Origin: Luteimonas arsenica
GTDB taxonomy: Bacteria; Pseudomonadota; Gammaproteobacteria; Xanthomonadales; Xanthomonadaceae
DNA length: 64,000 nt
Reading direction: 5' to 3'
NCBI RefSeq assembly: GCF_004352825.1
Contig: NZ_SJRW01000001.1
Location: 1,364,001-1,428,000 of the forward strand
A program made the position numbers and the translations under genes. The notes beneath the pieces were generated by a model. That model was not told the DNA's origin and did not search any database. It worked only from the letters and a program-made list of their open reading frames with translations. Below, one piece after another: positions 1-7,658 of this stretch (its first letter is position 1; the number at the start of each line of letters is the position of its first letter).

Positions 1-1151
1 TCTTCCTGCTCCTGCCGATCGCGGCGCTCAGCGGCTGGGTCATCGGGCGCCGCGGTGGCGAGCGCCACAGCGACAGCCAGGTCAGCAAGCTCTCCACCAC
101 TTACTTCCGCGGCCTGAACTATCTGCTCAACGAGCAGCCGGACAAGGCCATCGAGCTGTTCCTGCATATCGCCGAGCTCGACAAGGACACCTTCGAGACC
201 CAGGTCGCGCTGGGCCACCTGTTCCGGCGCCGCGGCGAGGTCGACCGCGCGATCCGCCTGCACCAGGGCCTGGTGCAGCGTCCCGACCTGAGCGACCAGC
301 AGAAGGTCCAGGCGCTGCTGGCGCTTGGCGAGGACTACATGCGGTCGGGCCTGCTCGACCGCGCCGAGACCGTGTTCACCGAGCTCGCCGAAATCGACCA
401 GCGTGCACCGCAGGCGCTGAAGCATCTGATCGGCATCTACCAGGCCGAGCGTGACTGGCCCAAGGCGATCGAGAACGCGACCCGCTACGAACAGGCCACC
501 GGCGAGCCCATGGGCAAGCTGATCGGCCAGTTCGAATGCGAGCTGGCCGAGCGCCTGCGCGCTGCGGGCGAACGCGAGGGTGCGCGAGCCGCGGTGGCCC
601 GTGCCTACGCCGCCGACTCCACCTCCGTGCGCGCGGGCATGATCGAGGGTCGCCTCGAGTTGGATGCCGGCAACGATCCGGCGGCGATCCGCGCCTACGA
701 GCGCGCGGCCCGGCATGATCCCGACTTCCTGCCCGAGATCCTGCCGCCGCTGCGTTCGGCCTACGACCGGGTGGGCGACTCCCCGGGGGCGCGCGCCTTC
801 CTGACCGAGATGAGCGAGCACTACCGCGGCGTGGCGCCGGTGCTGGCGTTGACGCGCCTGGTCGAGGCGGAGGAGGGCGTTCCCGCGGCCCGCCGATTCC
901 TGGCCCAGCAGCTCAAGGACCGACCCTCGGTCCGCGGCGAGGCGGCCCTGATCGACCTCACCCTCGCCGAAGGCGGCCACGAGACCGCAACCCTGCACGA
1001 GCTCCGCCACATCACCGACCAGCTGCTGGTGCGCAACCCCGCCTATCGCTGCAACCGCTGCGGCTTCGGTGCGCGCAGCCATCACTGGCAGTGTCCCTCC
1101 TGCAAGGAGTGGGGGAGCATCAAGCCACTGCTGAACTACGCCGTGGTCTGA
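1..1151 (+). CDS. lapB: Lipopolysaccharide assembly protein LapB (5' end outside window)
   Basis: The frame is open from base 3 with no start, so the first residues lie upstream; the visible part begins inside the N-terminal membrane anchor (FLLLPIAALSGWVIGRR). TPR-like helical pairs fill the middle. The C-terminus has a rubredoxin-type metal knot with two CxxC pairs (CNRC and CPSC), the arrangement expected of LapB. In the family, LapB sits on the inner membrane and links the FtsH protease to LpxC, thereby setting the rate of LPS synthesis. The next gene, a polyprenyl-phosphate sugar transferase, starts 6 bases after the stop, so the pair is probably cotranscribed. Assignment is firm; only the extreme N-terminus is missing. 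Confidence 0.93.
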   Translation, partial: FLLLPIAALSGWVIGRRGGERHSDSQVSKLSTTYFRGLNYLLNEQPDKAIELFLHIAELDKDTFETQVALGHLFRRRGEVDRAIRLHQGLVQRPDLSDQQKVQALLALGEDYMRSGLLDRAETVFTELAEIDQRAPQALKHLIGIYQAERDWPKAIENATRYEQATGEPMGKLIGQFECELAERLRAAGEREGARAAVARAYAADSTSVRAGMIEGRLELDAGNDPAAIRAYERAARHDPDFLPEILPPLRSAYDRVGDSPGARAFLTEMSEHYRGVAPVLALTRLVEAEEGVPAARRFLAQQLKDRPSVRGEAALIDLTLAEGGHETATLHELRHITDQLLVRNPAYRCNRCGFGARSHHWQCPSCKEWGSIKPLLNYAVV

Positions 1152-1156
1152 GCGCG

Positions 1157-2170
1157 ATGGCTGGAATGGACTGGACGGCTGCGCTGCCCTGGCTGGTGGC
1201 GGCCGCGGCAATCGCCGCCGCAGGCGCCTGGCTGGCCCGACGCCATGCGCTGCGCCACGGCCTGCTCGACCAGCCGGGCGAGCGCCGCAGCCACGTGGTG
1301 CCCACGCCCCGTGGCGGGGGCGTCGGCATCGTCGTTGCCTGGATACTCGCCTGCGCCGTGCTTGGCATAGCGGGTCGGCTGCCGGTGCCGCTGGCCGTGG
1401 CCGCGGTCTGCGGCACGCTGCTGGTAGGCGGCGCGGGATACGCCGATGACCATCGTCCGCTGTCCCCATGGCTGCGCCTGGCCGCGCATGTCGCCGCCGG
1501 CCTGGTGCTGGCCGCTGGCCTGCTCGGCGCGGGTGCCGCGCCCTGGCTGGCGCTGCTGGCGCTGGCCTGCGTGCCAGTGATGGTCAATGTCTGGAACTTC
1601 ATGGACGGCATCGACGGCCTGGCCACCAGCCAGGCGGGCCTGGCCGCATTGGGCTTCGCGTTCCTCTCGCACGGCCAGCAGGCGGCCATTCCGGCGTTGC
1701 TGCTGGTGGCTGCATGCCTCGGGTTCCTGCCTTTCAATTTCCCCAGGGCGCGAATCTTCCTCGGCGACGTCGGCAGCGGCGCTCTGGGCTTCGCACTGGC
1801 GACGCTGGCGATGCTGCTCCTGTTCGAAGCAGGGGAGGACGCTCTTCCGGGGATTCTGCCCCTGACTTTCCTGCCGGTGTCGGCTTTCCTGATTGACGCC
1901 TCCTTGACGCTGGCTTGGCGCATGGTGCGTCGCGAGAAGTGGTGGATCGCCCACGTCGAGCACGCCTACCAGCGGCTTGCCGCGAGGATCGGCTCGCATG
2001 GGCCGGTGACCCTCGCCTACGGCATCTGGACAGCAGGCGCGCTGTCCTTGGCGGTTCTGATGGCTGGAAGTGGTTTCACGTTTAAACTTGCAGTGGCTGC
2101 AAGTTGCATCGCCGCCGGAACCTTGGCGTGGTGCGTGGCCAGAAAACCAGGACCAGGCGGAAAGAACTGA
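1157..2170 (+). CDS. MraY/WecA-family undecaprenyl-phosphate sugar-1-phosphate transferase (WbpL-like)
   Basis: A 337-residue polytopic membrane protein of glycosyltransferase family 4. Visible motifs are the DD pair in GYADDHRPLS, the loop NFMDGIDG and the metal-site loop FLGDVGSG, all diagnostic of enzymes that move a HexNAc-1-phosphate onto undecaprenyl phosphate at the inner membrane. ATG 1157 is preferred over an in-frame ATG at 1091, which would overlap lapB by 61 bases. The adjacent WbpM-type dehydratase gene mirrors the wbpL-wbpM pairing of Pseudomonas O-antigen loci, so a role in starting O-antigen or another surface glycan is inferred. The donor sugar cannot be read from sequence. 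Confidence 0.85.
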   Translation: MAGMDWTAALPWLVAAAAIAAAGAWLARRHALRHGLLDQPGERRSHVVPTPRGGGVGIVVAWILACAVLGIAGRLPVPLAVAAVCGTLLVGGAGYADDHRPLSPWLRLAAHVAAGLVLAAGLLGAGAAPWLALLALACVPVMVNVWNFMDGIDGLATSQAGLAALGFAFLSHGQQAAIPALLLVAACLGFLPFNFPRARIFLGDVGSGALGFALATLAMLLLFEAGEDALPGILPLTFLPVSAFLIDASLTLAWRMVRREKWWIAHVEHAYQRLAARIGSHGPVTLAYGIWTAGALSLAVLMAGSGFTFKLAVAASCIAAGTLAWCVARKPGPGGKN

Positions 2171-2183
2171 GAATGTCTACCCG

Positions 2184-4094
2184 ATGATCAGCTTGAACGA
2201 CCGGATCAGGAACATCCTGCCGCGTGCCGCGGTGGTGGCGCATGATCTGTTCATGGTCTGGGCCGCCTGGATGGGCCTCAACCATTTCCGCCAGTCCGCG
2301 CTAGAGCCGGCCGCCGCGGCGCCGCTGCTGTCGCCGGAGATGCTGCTGATCCTGATCGTGCAGGGGCTGATCTTCTGGCAGGTGGGCCTGTACCGGGGCG
2401 TGTGGCGTTTCGCGAGCATCCCGGACCTGGTCAACATCGTGAAGGCCAGCCTGTTCGGCCTGCTCGCCATCCTGCCGCTGCTGTTCTTCGTGTTCGATCG
2501 CGCCGGCCAGGTGCCGCGCACGGTCATGCTGGCGTACCCGGTGGTGCTGTCGGCCCTGCTGGGGATGCCGCGCCTGCTGTACCGGGCCTGGAAGGACCAT
2601 GGCAACGAGCGCACCGACAAGGCGGCGCTGCGGGTGCTGATCCTCGGCGCGGGGCAGGCCGGCGAAGCCCTGGTGCGTGACCTGCGCCGTGTCGGCGCCT
2701 ACCAGCCGGTGGGCTTCCTGGACGATGCGGTGAAGTTGCGAGGCAGCTACGTCCAGGGACTGCCCGTGCTCGGGCGGATCGAGGATGTCGGCCAGATCGC
2801 GCCCGAAACCGCGGCCAAGCTGCTGGTGATCGCGATGCCGTCGCTCGATGCGACCGCCATGCGGCGCGTGGTGGCGGCCTGCGAGCGCACCGGCCTGCCG
2901 TTCCGCACCGTGCCACGCCTCAACGACCTGCTCGAGGGTCGCTCGCTGCCCGGCGAGCTCAAGGAGGTCGCGATCGAGGACCTGCTGGGCCGCAAGCCGG
3001 TCACGCCCGACTGGAAGGCGATCCGCGGCTGGCTGGGCGGCCGCAGCGTGCTGGTCACCGGCGCCGGCGGTTCCATCGGCGCCGAACTGTGCCGGCAGTG
3101 CGCTCGTCACGGTGCCCGCCAGATCACCCTGATCGAAGTCGACGAACTCGCGCTGGCGACCACCCAGGGCGAGCTGCGGCGCGACTTCCCGCAGATCGAC
3201 TGCCTGCCAGTGCTTGGCGATTGCGGCGATCCGGCGGTGATCCGCCACGCGCTGTCGCTGTCGCAGCCCGAGGCGGTGTTCCATGCCGCTGCCTACAAGC
3301 AGGTCCCGGTGCTGGAATCGCAGCTGCGCGAGGCGGTCCGCAACAACGTCCTGGCCACGGCCACGGTTGCGCGTGCGGCGCAGGCTGCTGGCGTTGGCAC
3401 CTTCGTGCTGATCTCCACCGACAAGGCGGTAGACCCGGTGAACGTGCTGGGAGCCACCAAGCGCCTGGCCGAGATGGCCTGCCAGGCGATGACCGGCCTG
3501 GAGGGCACCCGCTTCGTGACCGTGCGCTTCGGAAACGTCCTCGATTCGGCCGGCAGCGTGGTGCCGCTGTTCCGTGCACAGATCCGCAAGGGCGGCCCGG
3601 TCACGGTGACCGACCCCGAGGTGACGCGCTACTTCATGACCATCCCCGAGGCCTGCCAGCTGATCCTGCAGGCGGTGGCCATCGGCTCGCTGCAGGCGGT
3701 GTACACGCTGGACATGGGCGAACCGGTTTCGATCCGCCTGCTGGCCGAGCAGATGATCACCCTGGCCGGCAAGCAGCCCGGCCGCGACATCGCCATCGTC
3801 TACACCGGCCTGCGCCCCGGCGAGAAGCTGCATGAAACGCTTTTCCACGCAGATGAGCGCTACCGGCCCACCGCGCACCCGAAGATCCTGCAGGCCGAGG
3901 CACGTGGCGTTTCGGACGAGCGGATCGAATCGGCCATCGCGCGCATGCGAGAGGCCGTCGCCAGCTACGACGTGGACGCCTTGGGCCAACTGCTGCGCGA
4001 GTCGGTCCCCGAGTTCGCTCCCCTGGTCATGGGCGAATCGCCGGCGGCGGCCACCGTGGTCCCATTTCCAGCGAGGAACGCACGAAGGACATGA
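2184..4094 (+). CDS. Membrane-anchored nucleotide-sugar 4,6-dehydratase (FlaA1/CapD/WbpM family)
   Basis: A 636-residue protein with about four N-terminal membrane helices, a CoA-binding-like Rossmann domain (VLILGAGQAGEALV) and a C-terminal SDR domain with the NADP loop TGAGGSIG and the catalytic STDKAV segment. Family members such as WbpM convert UDP-GlcNAc to a 4-keto-6-deoxy sugar for O-antigen or capsule. Where the altered triad of this family normally reads NVMGATK, this protein reads NVLGATK, so the methionine at the tyrosine-equivalent site is leucine; the lysine is kept. It starts 13 bases after the upstream transferase and overlaps galU by four bases (ATGA), so translation is probably coupled. 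Confidence 0.88.
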   Translation: MISLNDRIRNILPRAAVVAHDLFMVWAAWMGLNHFRQSALEPAAAAPLLSPEMLLILIVQGLIFWQVGLYRGVWRFASIPDLVNIVKASLFGLLAILPLLFFVFDRAGQVPRTVMLAYPVVLSALLGMPRLLYRAWKDHGNERTDKAALRVLILGAGQAGEALVRDLRRVGAYQPVGFLDDAVKLRGSYVQGLPVLGRIEDVGQIAPETAAKLLVIAMPSLDATAMRRVVAACERTGLPFRTVPRLNDLLEGRSLPGELKEVAIEDLLGRKPVTPDWKAIRGWLGGRSVLVTGAGGSIGAELCRQCARHGARQITLIEVDELALATTQGELRRDFPQIDCLPVLGDCGDPAVIRHALSLSQPEAVFHAAAYKQVPVLESQLREAVRNNVLATATVARAAQAAGVGTFVLISTDKAVDPVNVLGATKRLAEMACQAMTGLEGTRFVTVRFGNVLDSAGSVVPLFRAQIRKGGPVTVTDPEVTRYFMTIPEACQLILQAVAIGSLQAVYTLDMGEPVSIRLLAEQMITLAGKQPGRDIAIVYTGLRPGEKLHETLFHADERYRPTAHPKILQAEARGVSDERIESAIARMREAVASYDVDALGQLLRESVPEFAPLVMGESPAAATVVPFPARNARRT

Positions 4095-4987
4095 CAAGAC
4101 GCATCCGCAAGGTGGTATTTCCGGTCGCCGGCCTCGGCACCCGCTTCCTCCCGGCCACCAAGACCGTTCCCAAGGAAATGCTGCCGATCGTCGACCGGCC
4201 GCTCATCCAGTATGCCGTCGACGAAGCCGTCGAGGCGGGCTGCGACACCATGGTCTTCGTCACCAACCGCTACAAGCACGCGGTGGCCGACTATTTTGAC
4301 AAGGCCTACGAGCTGGAGGAGAAGCTGGAGGCGGCCGGCAAGGGAGAGCTTCTGGAGGTCGTGCGCAATGTGCTGCCCAAGGGCGTGCGCGCAGTCTTCG
4401 TCACCCAGGCCGAGGCGCTGGGTCTGGGCCACGCGGTGCTCTGCGCGAAGCCTGTGGTGGGTGACGAACCCTTCGCCGTGATCCTGCCCGACGACCTGAT
4501 CTGGAACCGTGGCCCCGGCGCGCTGAGCCAGATGGCCGACGTGGCCGAAGCCACCGGTGCCAGCGTCATCGCCACCCAGGCCGTGCCGGCCGCGCAGGTG
4601 TCGAGCTACGGCATCGTCGCCACCGAAACCTTCAGCGAGCGTCGCGGGCGGATCACGGCCATCGTCGAGAAGCCCAGGCCGGCAGACGCGCCCAGCAACC
4701 TGGCCGTGGTCGGCCGCTACGTGCTTTCCCCGCGGATCTTCGATCTGCTGGAATCCACGCGCCCGGGCGCGGGGGGGGAGATCCAGCTGACCGATGCGAT
4801 CTCCGCGCTCCTGGCCGAGGAAGCCGTGCTGGCCTATCACTTCCAGGGCACGCGCTTCGACTGCGGCACCCATATCGGCCTGATCGAGGCCACCATCCGC
4901 CATGCCCTGGACCATGAGAAGCTCAGCGAAGCCGCCCAGGGCTTCATGCGCGAGGCCCTGGCCGAGTTGGGGGTTGTAGACTCCTGA
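4091..4987 (+). CDS. galU: UTP--glucose-1-phosphate uridylyltransferase
   Basis: A 298-residue nucleotidyltransferase that makes UDP-glucose from UTP and glucose-1-phosphate in the cytoplasm, feeding LPS and exopolysaccharide synthesis. The N-terminal signature VAGLGTRFLPATK and the following PKEMLPIVDRP are the nucleotide-binding region of GalU; GGEIQLTD near residue 235 is another conserved block. Length matches the family. The ATG overlaps the stop of the dehydratase gene, making galU the last gene of this surface-glycan operon. A strong promoter-like pair lies just beyond it, so the next gene is probably separate. Confidence 0.95.
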   Translation: MTRRIRKVVFPVAGLGTRFLPATKTVPKEMLPIVDRPLIQYAVDEAVEAGCDTMVFVTNRYKHAVADYFDKAYELEEKLEAAGKGELLEVVRNVLPKGVRAVFVTQAEALGLGHAVLCAKPVVGDEPFAVILPDDLIWNRGPGALSQMADVAEATGASVIATQAVPAAQVSSYGIVATETFSERRGRITAIVEKPRPADAPSNLAVVGRYVLSPRIFDLLESTRPGAGGEIQLTDAISALLAEEAVLAYHFQGTRFDCGTHIGLIEATIRHALDHEKLSEAAQGFMREALAELGVVDS

Positions 4988-5004
4988 ACGGGCGCTGATT
5001 GCGC

Positions 5005-5034
5005 GTGACATTGTCCAGATTGTGGGGGTATATT
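5005..5034 (+). promoter_or_regulatory. Candidate sigma-70 promoter for the secreted-protein gene
   Basis: GTGACA at 5005-5010 and TATATT at 5029-5034 with an 18-base spacer. The downstream gene has a purine-rich ribosome site (AAGGGAGAG) about 8 bases before its ATG. Confidence 0.4.
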
Positions 5035-5111
5035 CGATCCGGTCAGGGGGCGGGGCGGCAAACACCCTCCAGATCGCTTGACAGCACATTACCCAAGGGA
5101 GAGATCGCTTC

Positions 5112-5627
5112 ATGAAGCTTGCAACAACCTTTGCGGGCCTGACGCTCGCAGTCGCCGCGGCGTACAGCACCCCGGCCGTCTCGCAGGACATCCATGCCAA
5201 CTCCGCTCAGCCTGCTGCCCGTTGCCAGGGCGCGCTGCCGAACTTCGAGGTCGGTCTGCGCAAGCGCCCGCTCGCAGTGCAGAACGTGGGCACGACGGCG
5301 ATGTTCGTCACCTGCGGCTTCGATTTCGACGCCTACGAGGCGATCGACAACACCGCCCTGCTGGTCGACACCTACTTCACCAACACCGGCACCGAGCCCG
5401 CCACCGTCACCTGCACCGCCGTTGCCGGCTTCGAAGGTGGCGTGACCGAGAACGTCAACCTGGCCATCGAGATCCCGGCCGGTGCTGGCGGCGAAGACGG
5501 CAACCTGTACGTCTTCGATACGGACTTCGAAAGCGGCAGCATGGCCACTGGTCTGGTTGCGTTCAGCTGCCGCCTGCCGGCTGGCGTCGGCATCAACGAC
5601 ACCTACGTGTACTGGGCGACGGAGTAA
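5112..5627 (+). CDS. Secreted protein of unknown function
   Basis: 171 residues with a clear Sec signal peptide (MKLATTFAGLTLAVAAAYS, cleavage probably near AVSQ/DIHA). The mature part is rich in Thr, Asn and Gly with predicted beta character and has four cysteines, in ARCQG, FVTCGF, VTCTA and FSCRL, which could form two disulphides in the periplasm or outside the cell. I do not recognise the domain. It is a single-gene unit with its own promoter-like sequence and a strong terminator right after the stop, a layout typical of a well-expressed envelope or exported protein. Confidence 0.75.
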   Translation: MKLATTFAGLTLAVAAAYSTPAVSQDIHANSAQPAARCQGALPNFEVGLRKRPLAVQNVGTTAMFVTCGFDFDAYEAIDNTALLVDTYFTNTGTEPATVTCTAVAGFEGGVTENVNLAIEIPAGAGGEDGNLYVFDTDFESGSMATGLVAFSCRLPAGVGINDTYVYWATE

Positions 5628-5660
5628 TTCCACTCGGCAGCGCCGAAAGTCGTCATGAAG

Positions 5661-5689
5661 GGGTGCCGGGAAACCGGCACCCTTTTTTT
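5661..5689 (+). terminator. Intrinsic terminator with GAAA tetraloop
   Basis: GGGTGCCGG (5661-5669), loop GAAA, CCGGCACCC (5674-5682), then seven T. A textbook Rho-independent terminator 34 bases after the secreted-protein stop. Confidence 0.92.
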
Positions 5690-5744
5690 GGCGCCGGTGA
5701 TCACCCACACTTGCGATTCCCGCAACAGCAGGCAGTACGAATCG

Positions 5745-6341
5745 ATGAAATCAGGCAACAGGCTTCCCTTGGCCGTCGCGGTCGCAGTCGTCGTGGCGGT
5801 GGTGGCGGGTACATTCTTCCTGCGTGGGAAGTCGGGTACCGGCGATCAGGCCGTGGAAGAAAGCGAGGCGCCGGTGCCGGTGGCGACGCAAGTGGGAGGC
5901 CCGCCGACGGGCACGCGCCAGGCAGCCAGGCCGGTTGACAGGCGACAGGTCGAGGACCAGCTCAGCAGCCAGGTCGAGCGCCGCGCGAAGATGCGCGATG
6001 AGCACCTGGCTCGCACGAACGCGTTGCGCGAACAGTCGGCGCAGCGCTATGCCAGCGAACAGGTCGATCCGGCCTGGGCGCCTGGGAAGATCAGCGAACT
6101 TACGAACGTGGCGAACGACGCATCCTTCGAAGTCGCGGAGGCACAGCCGAAGAGCCTCAGCATCGATTGCCGCAGCAGCATGTGCCGCATCGACGGGCAG
6201 TTCGACGATAGCAACAAGGCTGAGGACTGGATCCTCCTGTACATGGCGAGCGTCGGGGGATCGATGCCGAATTCGGTTGTTTCGCGTACCCGCAACCCGG
6301 ACGGCACCATGCGCGTGGAGATCTACGGCAGGGGCCGTTGA
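5745..6341 (+). CDS. Membrane-anchored protein of unknown function
   Basis: 198 residues. One N-terminal membrane helix (about residues 8-25, LPLAVAVAVVVAVVAGTFFL) is followed by a charged, Gln/Arg-rich linker and a C-terminal globular part of about 70 residues with two cysteines (DCRSSMCRIDG) and the ending RVEIYGRGR. Translation from an upstream in-frame ATG at 5655 would begin inside the preceding terminator, so ATG 5745 is used. The C-terminal module resembles periplasmic domains seen in Xanthomonadaceae hypothetical proteins, but I cannot name it. The protein is expected to be inner-membrane anchored with its bulk in the periplasm. Confidence 0.65.
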   Translation: MKSGNRLPLAVAVAVVVAVVAGTFFLRGKSGTGDQAVEESEAPVPVATQVGGPPTGTRQAARPVDRRQVEDQLSSQVERRAKMRDEHLARTNALREQSAQRYASEQVDPAWAPGKISELTNVANDASFEVAEAQPKSLSIDCRSSMCRIDGQFDDSNKAEDWILLYMASVGGSMPNSVVSRTRNPDGTMRVEIYGRGR

Positions 6342-6396
6342 GCGGCGCTTCTCCGACTCCCGGACGGAAGGCGGCGACCGTTGCCGGCAGCCATGG

Positions 6397-6421
6397 AAGG
6401 GGACGCCACCGGCGTCCCCTT
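6397..6421. terminator. Bidirectional hairpin between convergent genes
   Basis: AAGGGGACGCC (6397-6407), loop ACC, GGCGTCCCCTT (6411-6421): an 11-bp perfect stem between the membrane-protein gene (+) and fadA (-). No long T-run on either side. Confidence 0.6.
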
Positions 6422-6426
6422 CGCCG

Positions 6427-7632
6427 TTACAGGGACTCGAAGATCCCTGCGGCGCCCATGCCGGTACCGATGCACATGGTCACCATGCCGTACTTCTGCT
6501 TTCGGCGGCGCATGCCGTGGACGATGGTCGCGGTGCGCACCGCGCCGGTGGCACCCAGCGGGTGGCCGAGCGCGATCGCGCCGCCCAGCGGGTTGATCTT
6601 GTCCGGATCCAGCTCGGAATCGCGGATCACCGCCAGCGCCTGGGCGGCGAAGGCCTCGTTGAGTTCGATCCAGTCCAACTGGTCCTTCGTCAGGCCGCCC
6701 TGCCTGAGCGCCTTGGGGATCGCCGCGATCGGGCCGATACCCATGACCTCGGGGCGCACGCCGGCCACCGAGAACGAGACGAAGCGGGCCAGCGGCGTCA
6801 GGCCGTAGTCCTTGATCGCCTGTTCAGAGGCCACCAGCACCGCGCCGGCACCGTCGCTCATCTGCGAGGAGTTGCCGGCGGTCACGCTGCCGCCGAACTG
6901 GCCGTTGCGAAACACCGTGCGCAGCTTCGCCAGGCCTTCCAGCGACGTATCCGCGCGCGGGCCTTCGTCCTGCTCGACCAGCAGCTTCTTCAGCCGCACC
7001 GCGTTGCCGCCCAGATCGGGCAGGCGGGCGACCACTTCCAGCGGCGAGATCTCGTCGTTGAACTCGCCGGCCTTCTGCGCCGCCAGCGCCTTCTGGTGCG
7101 AGGCCAGCGCGAACGCGTCCTGGTCCTCGCGCGAGACCTTCCATTCCTCGGCGACCTTTTCGGCGGTGATGCCCATGCCGTAGGCGATGGCGACGTGGTC
7201 GTCCTTGAACACCGACGGCGACAGCGCCACCTTGTTGCCCATCATCGGCACCATGCTCATCGACTCGGTGCCGCCGGCCAGCACCAGGTCGGCGTTGCCC
7301 AGCCGGATCTGGTCGGCGGCCAGGGCCACGGCCTGCAGGCCGGACGAGCAGAAGCGGTTGATGGTCTGCGCGGCCACGGTGTCAGGCAGGCCGGCCAGCA
7401 GCACGCCGATGCGCGCCACGTTCATGCCCTGCTCGCCCTCGGGCATGGCGCAGCCGATGATGGCGTCGTCGATGCGGCCGGTGTCGATGCCCGGCGCCTG
7501 CGCGACCACCGACTTCAGCACGTGGGCCAGCATGTCGTCGGGGCGGGTATTGCGGAATACGCCCTTGGGCGCCTTGCCCACCGGGGTGCGGGTGGCGGCG
7601 ACGATGTAGGCGTCCTGGATCTGCTTGCTCAT
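6427..7632 (-). CDS. fadA: Acetyl-CoA C-acyltransferase (3-ketoacyl-CoA thiolase)
   Basis: 401 residues beginning MSKQIQDAYIVAATRTPVG. The nucleophilic cysteine lies in RFCSSGLQA, and the catalytic His and second Cys lie in GGAIALGHPLG and MCIGTGMGA, as in degradative thiolases. It performs the last step of fatty-acid beta-oxidation, thiolytic release of acetyl-CoA. The frame stays open far upstream only because of high GC; the ATG at 7632 sits 26 bases after the fadB stop and matches family N-termini. It is the last gene of the psrA-fadB-fadA operon and is expected to be controlled by the upstream TetR repressor. Confidence 0.93.
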   Translation of the reverse strand: MSKQIQDAYIVAATRTPVGKAPKGVFRNTRPDDMLAHVLKSVVAQAPGIDTGRIDDAIIGCAMPEGEQGMNVARIGVLLAGLPDTVAAQTINRFCSSGLQAVALAADQIRLGNADLVLAGGTESMSMVPMMGNKVALSPSVFKDDHVAIAYGMGITAEKVAEEWKVSREDQDAFALASHQKALAAQKAGEFNDEISPLEVVARLPDLGGNAVRLKKLLVEQDEGPRADTSLEGLAKLRTVFRNGQFGGSVTAGNSSQMSDGAGAVLVASEQAIKDYGLTPLARFVSFSVAGVRPEVMGIGPIAAIPKALRQGGLTKDQLDWIELNEAFAAQALAVIRDSELDPDKINPLGGAIALGHPLGATGAVRTATIVHGMRRRKQKYGMVTMCIGTGMGAAGIFESL

Positions 7633-7658
7633 TGGGTTGTCCTCTTTCGTCGTTCGCG

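Noticed and set aside
5655-5744. Upstream ATG for the membrane protein at 5745
   Set aside because: It would begin inside the intrinsic terminator of the previous gene and add a non-conserved stretch ahead of a normal membrane anchor.
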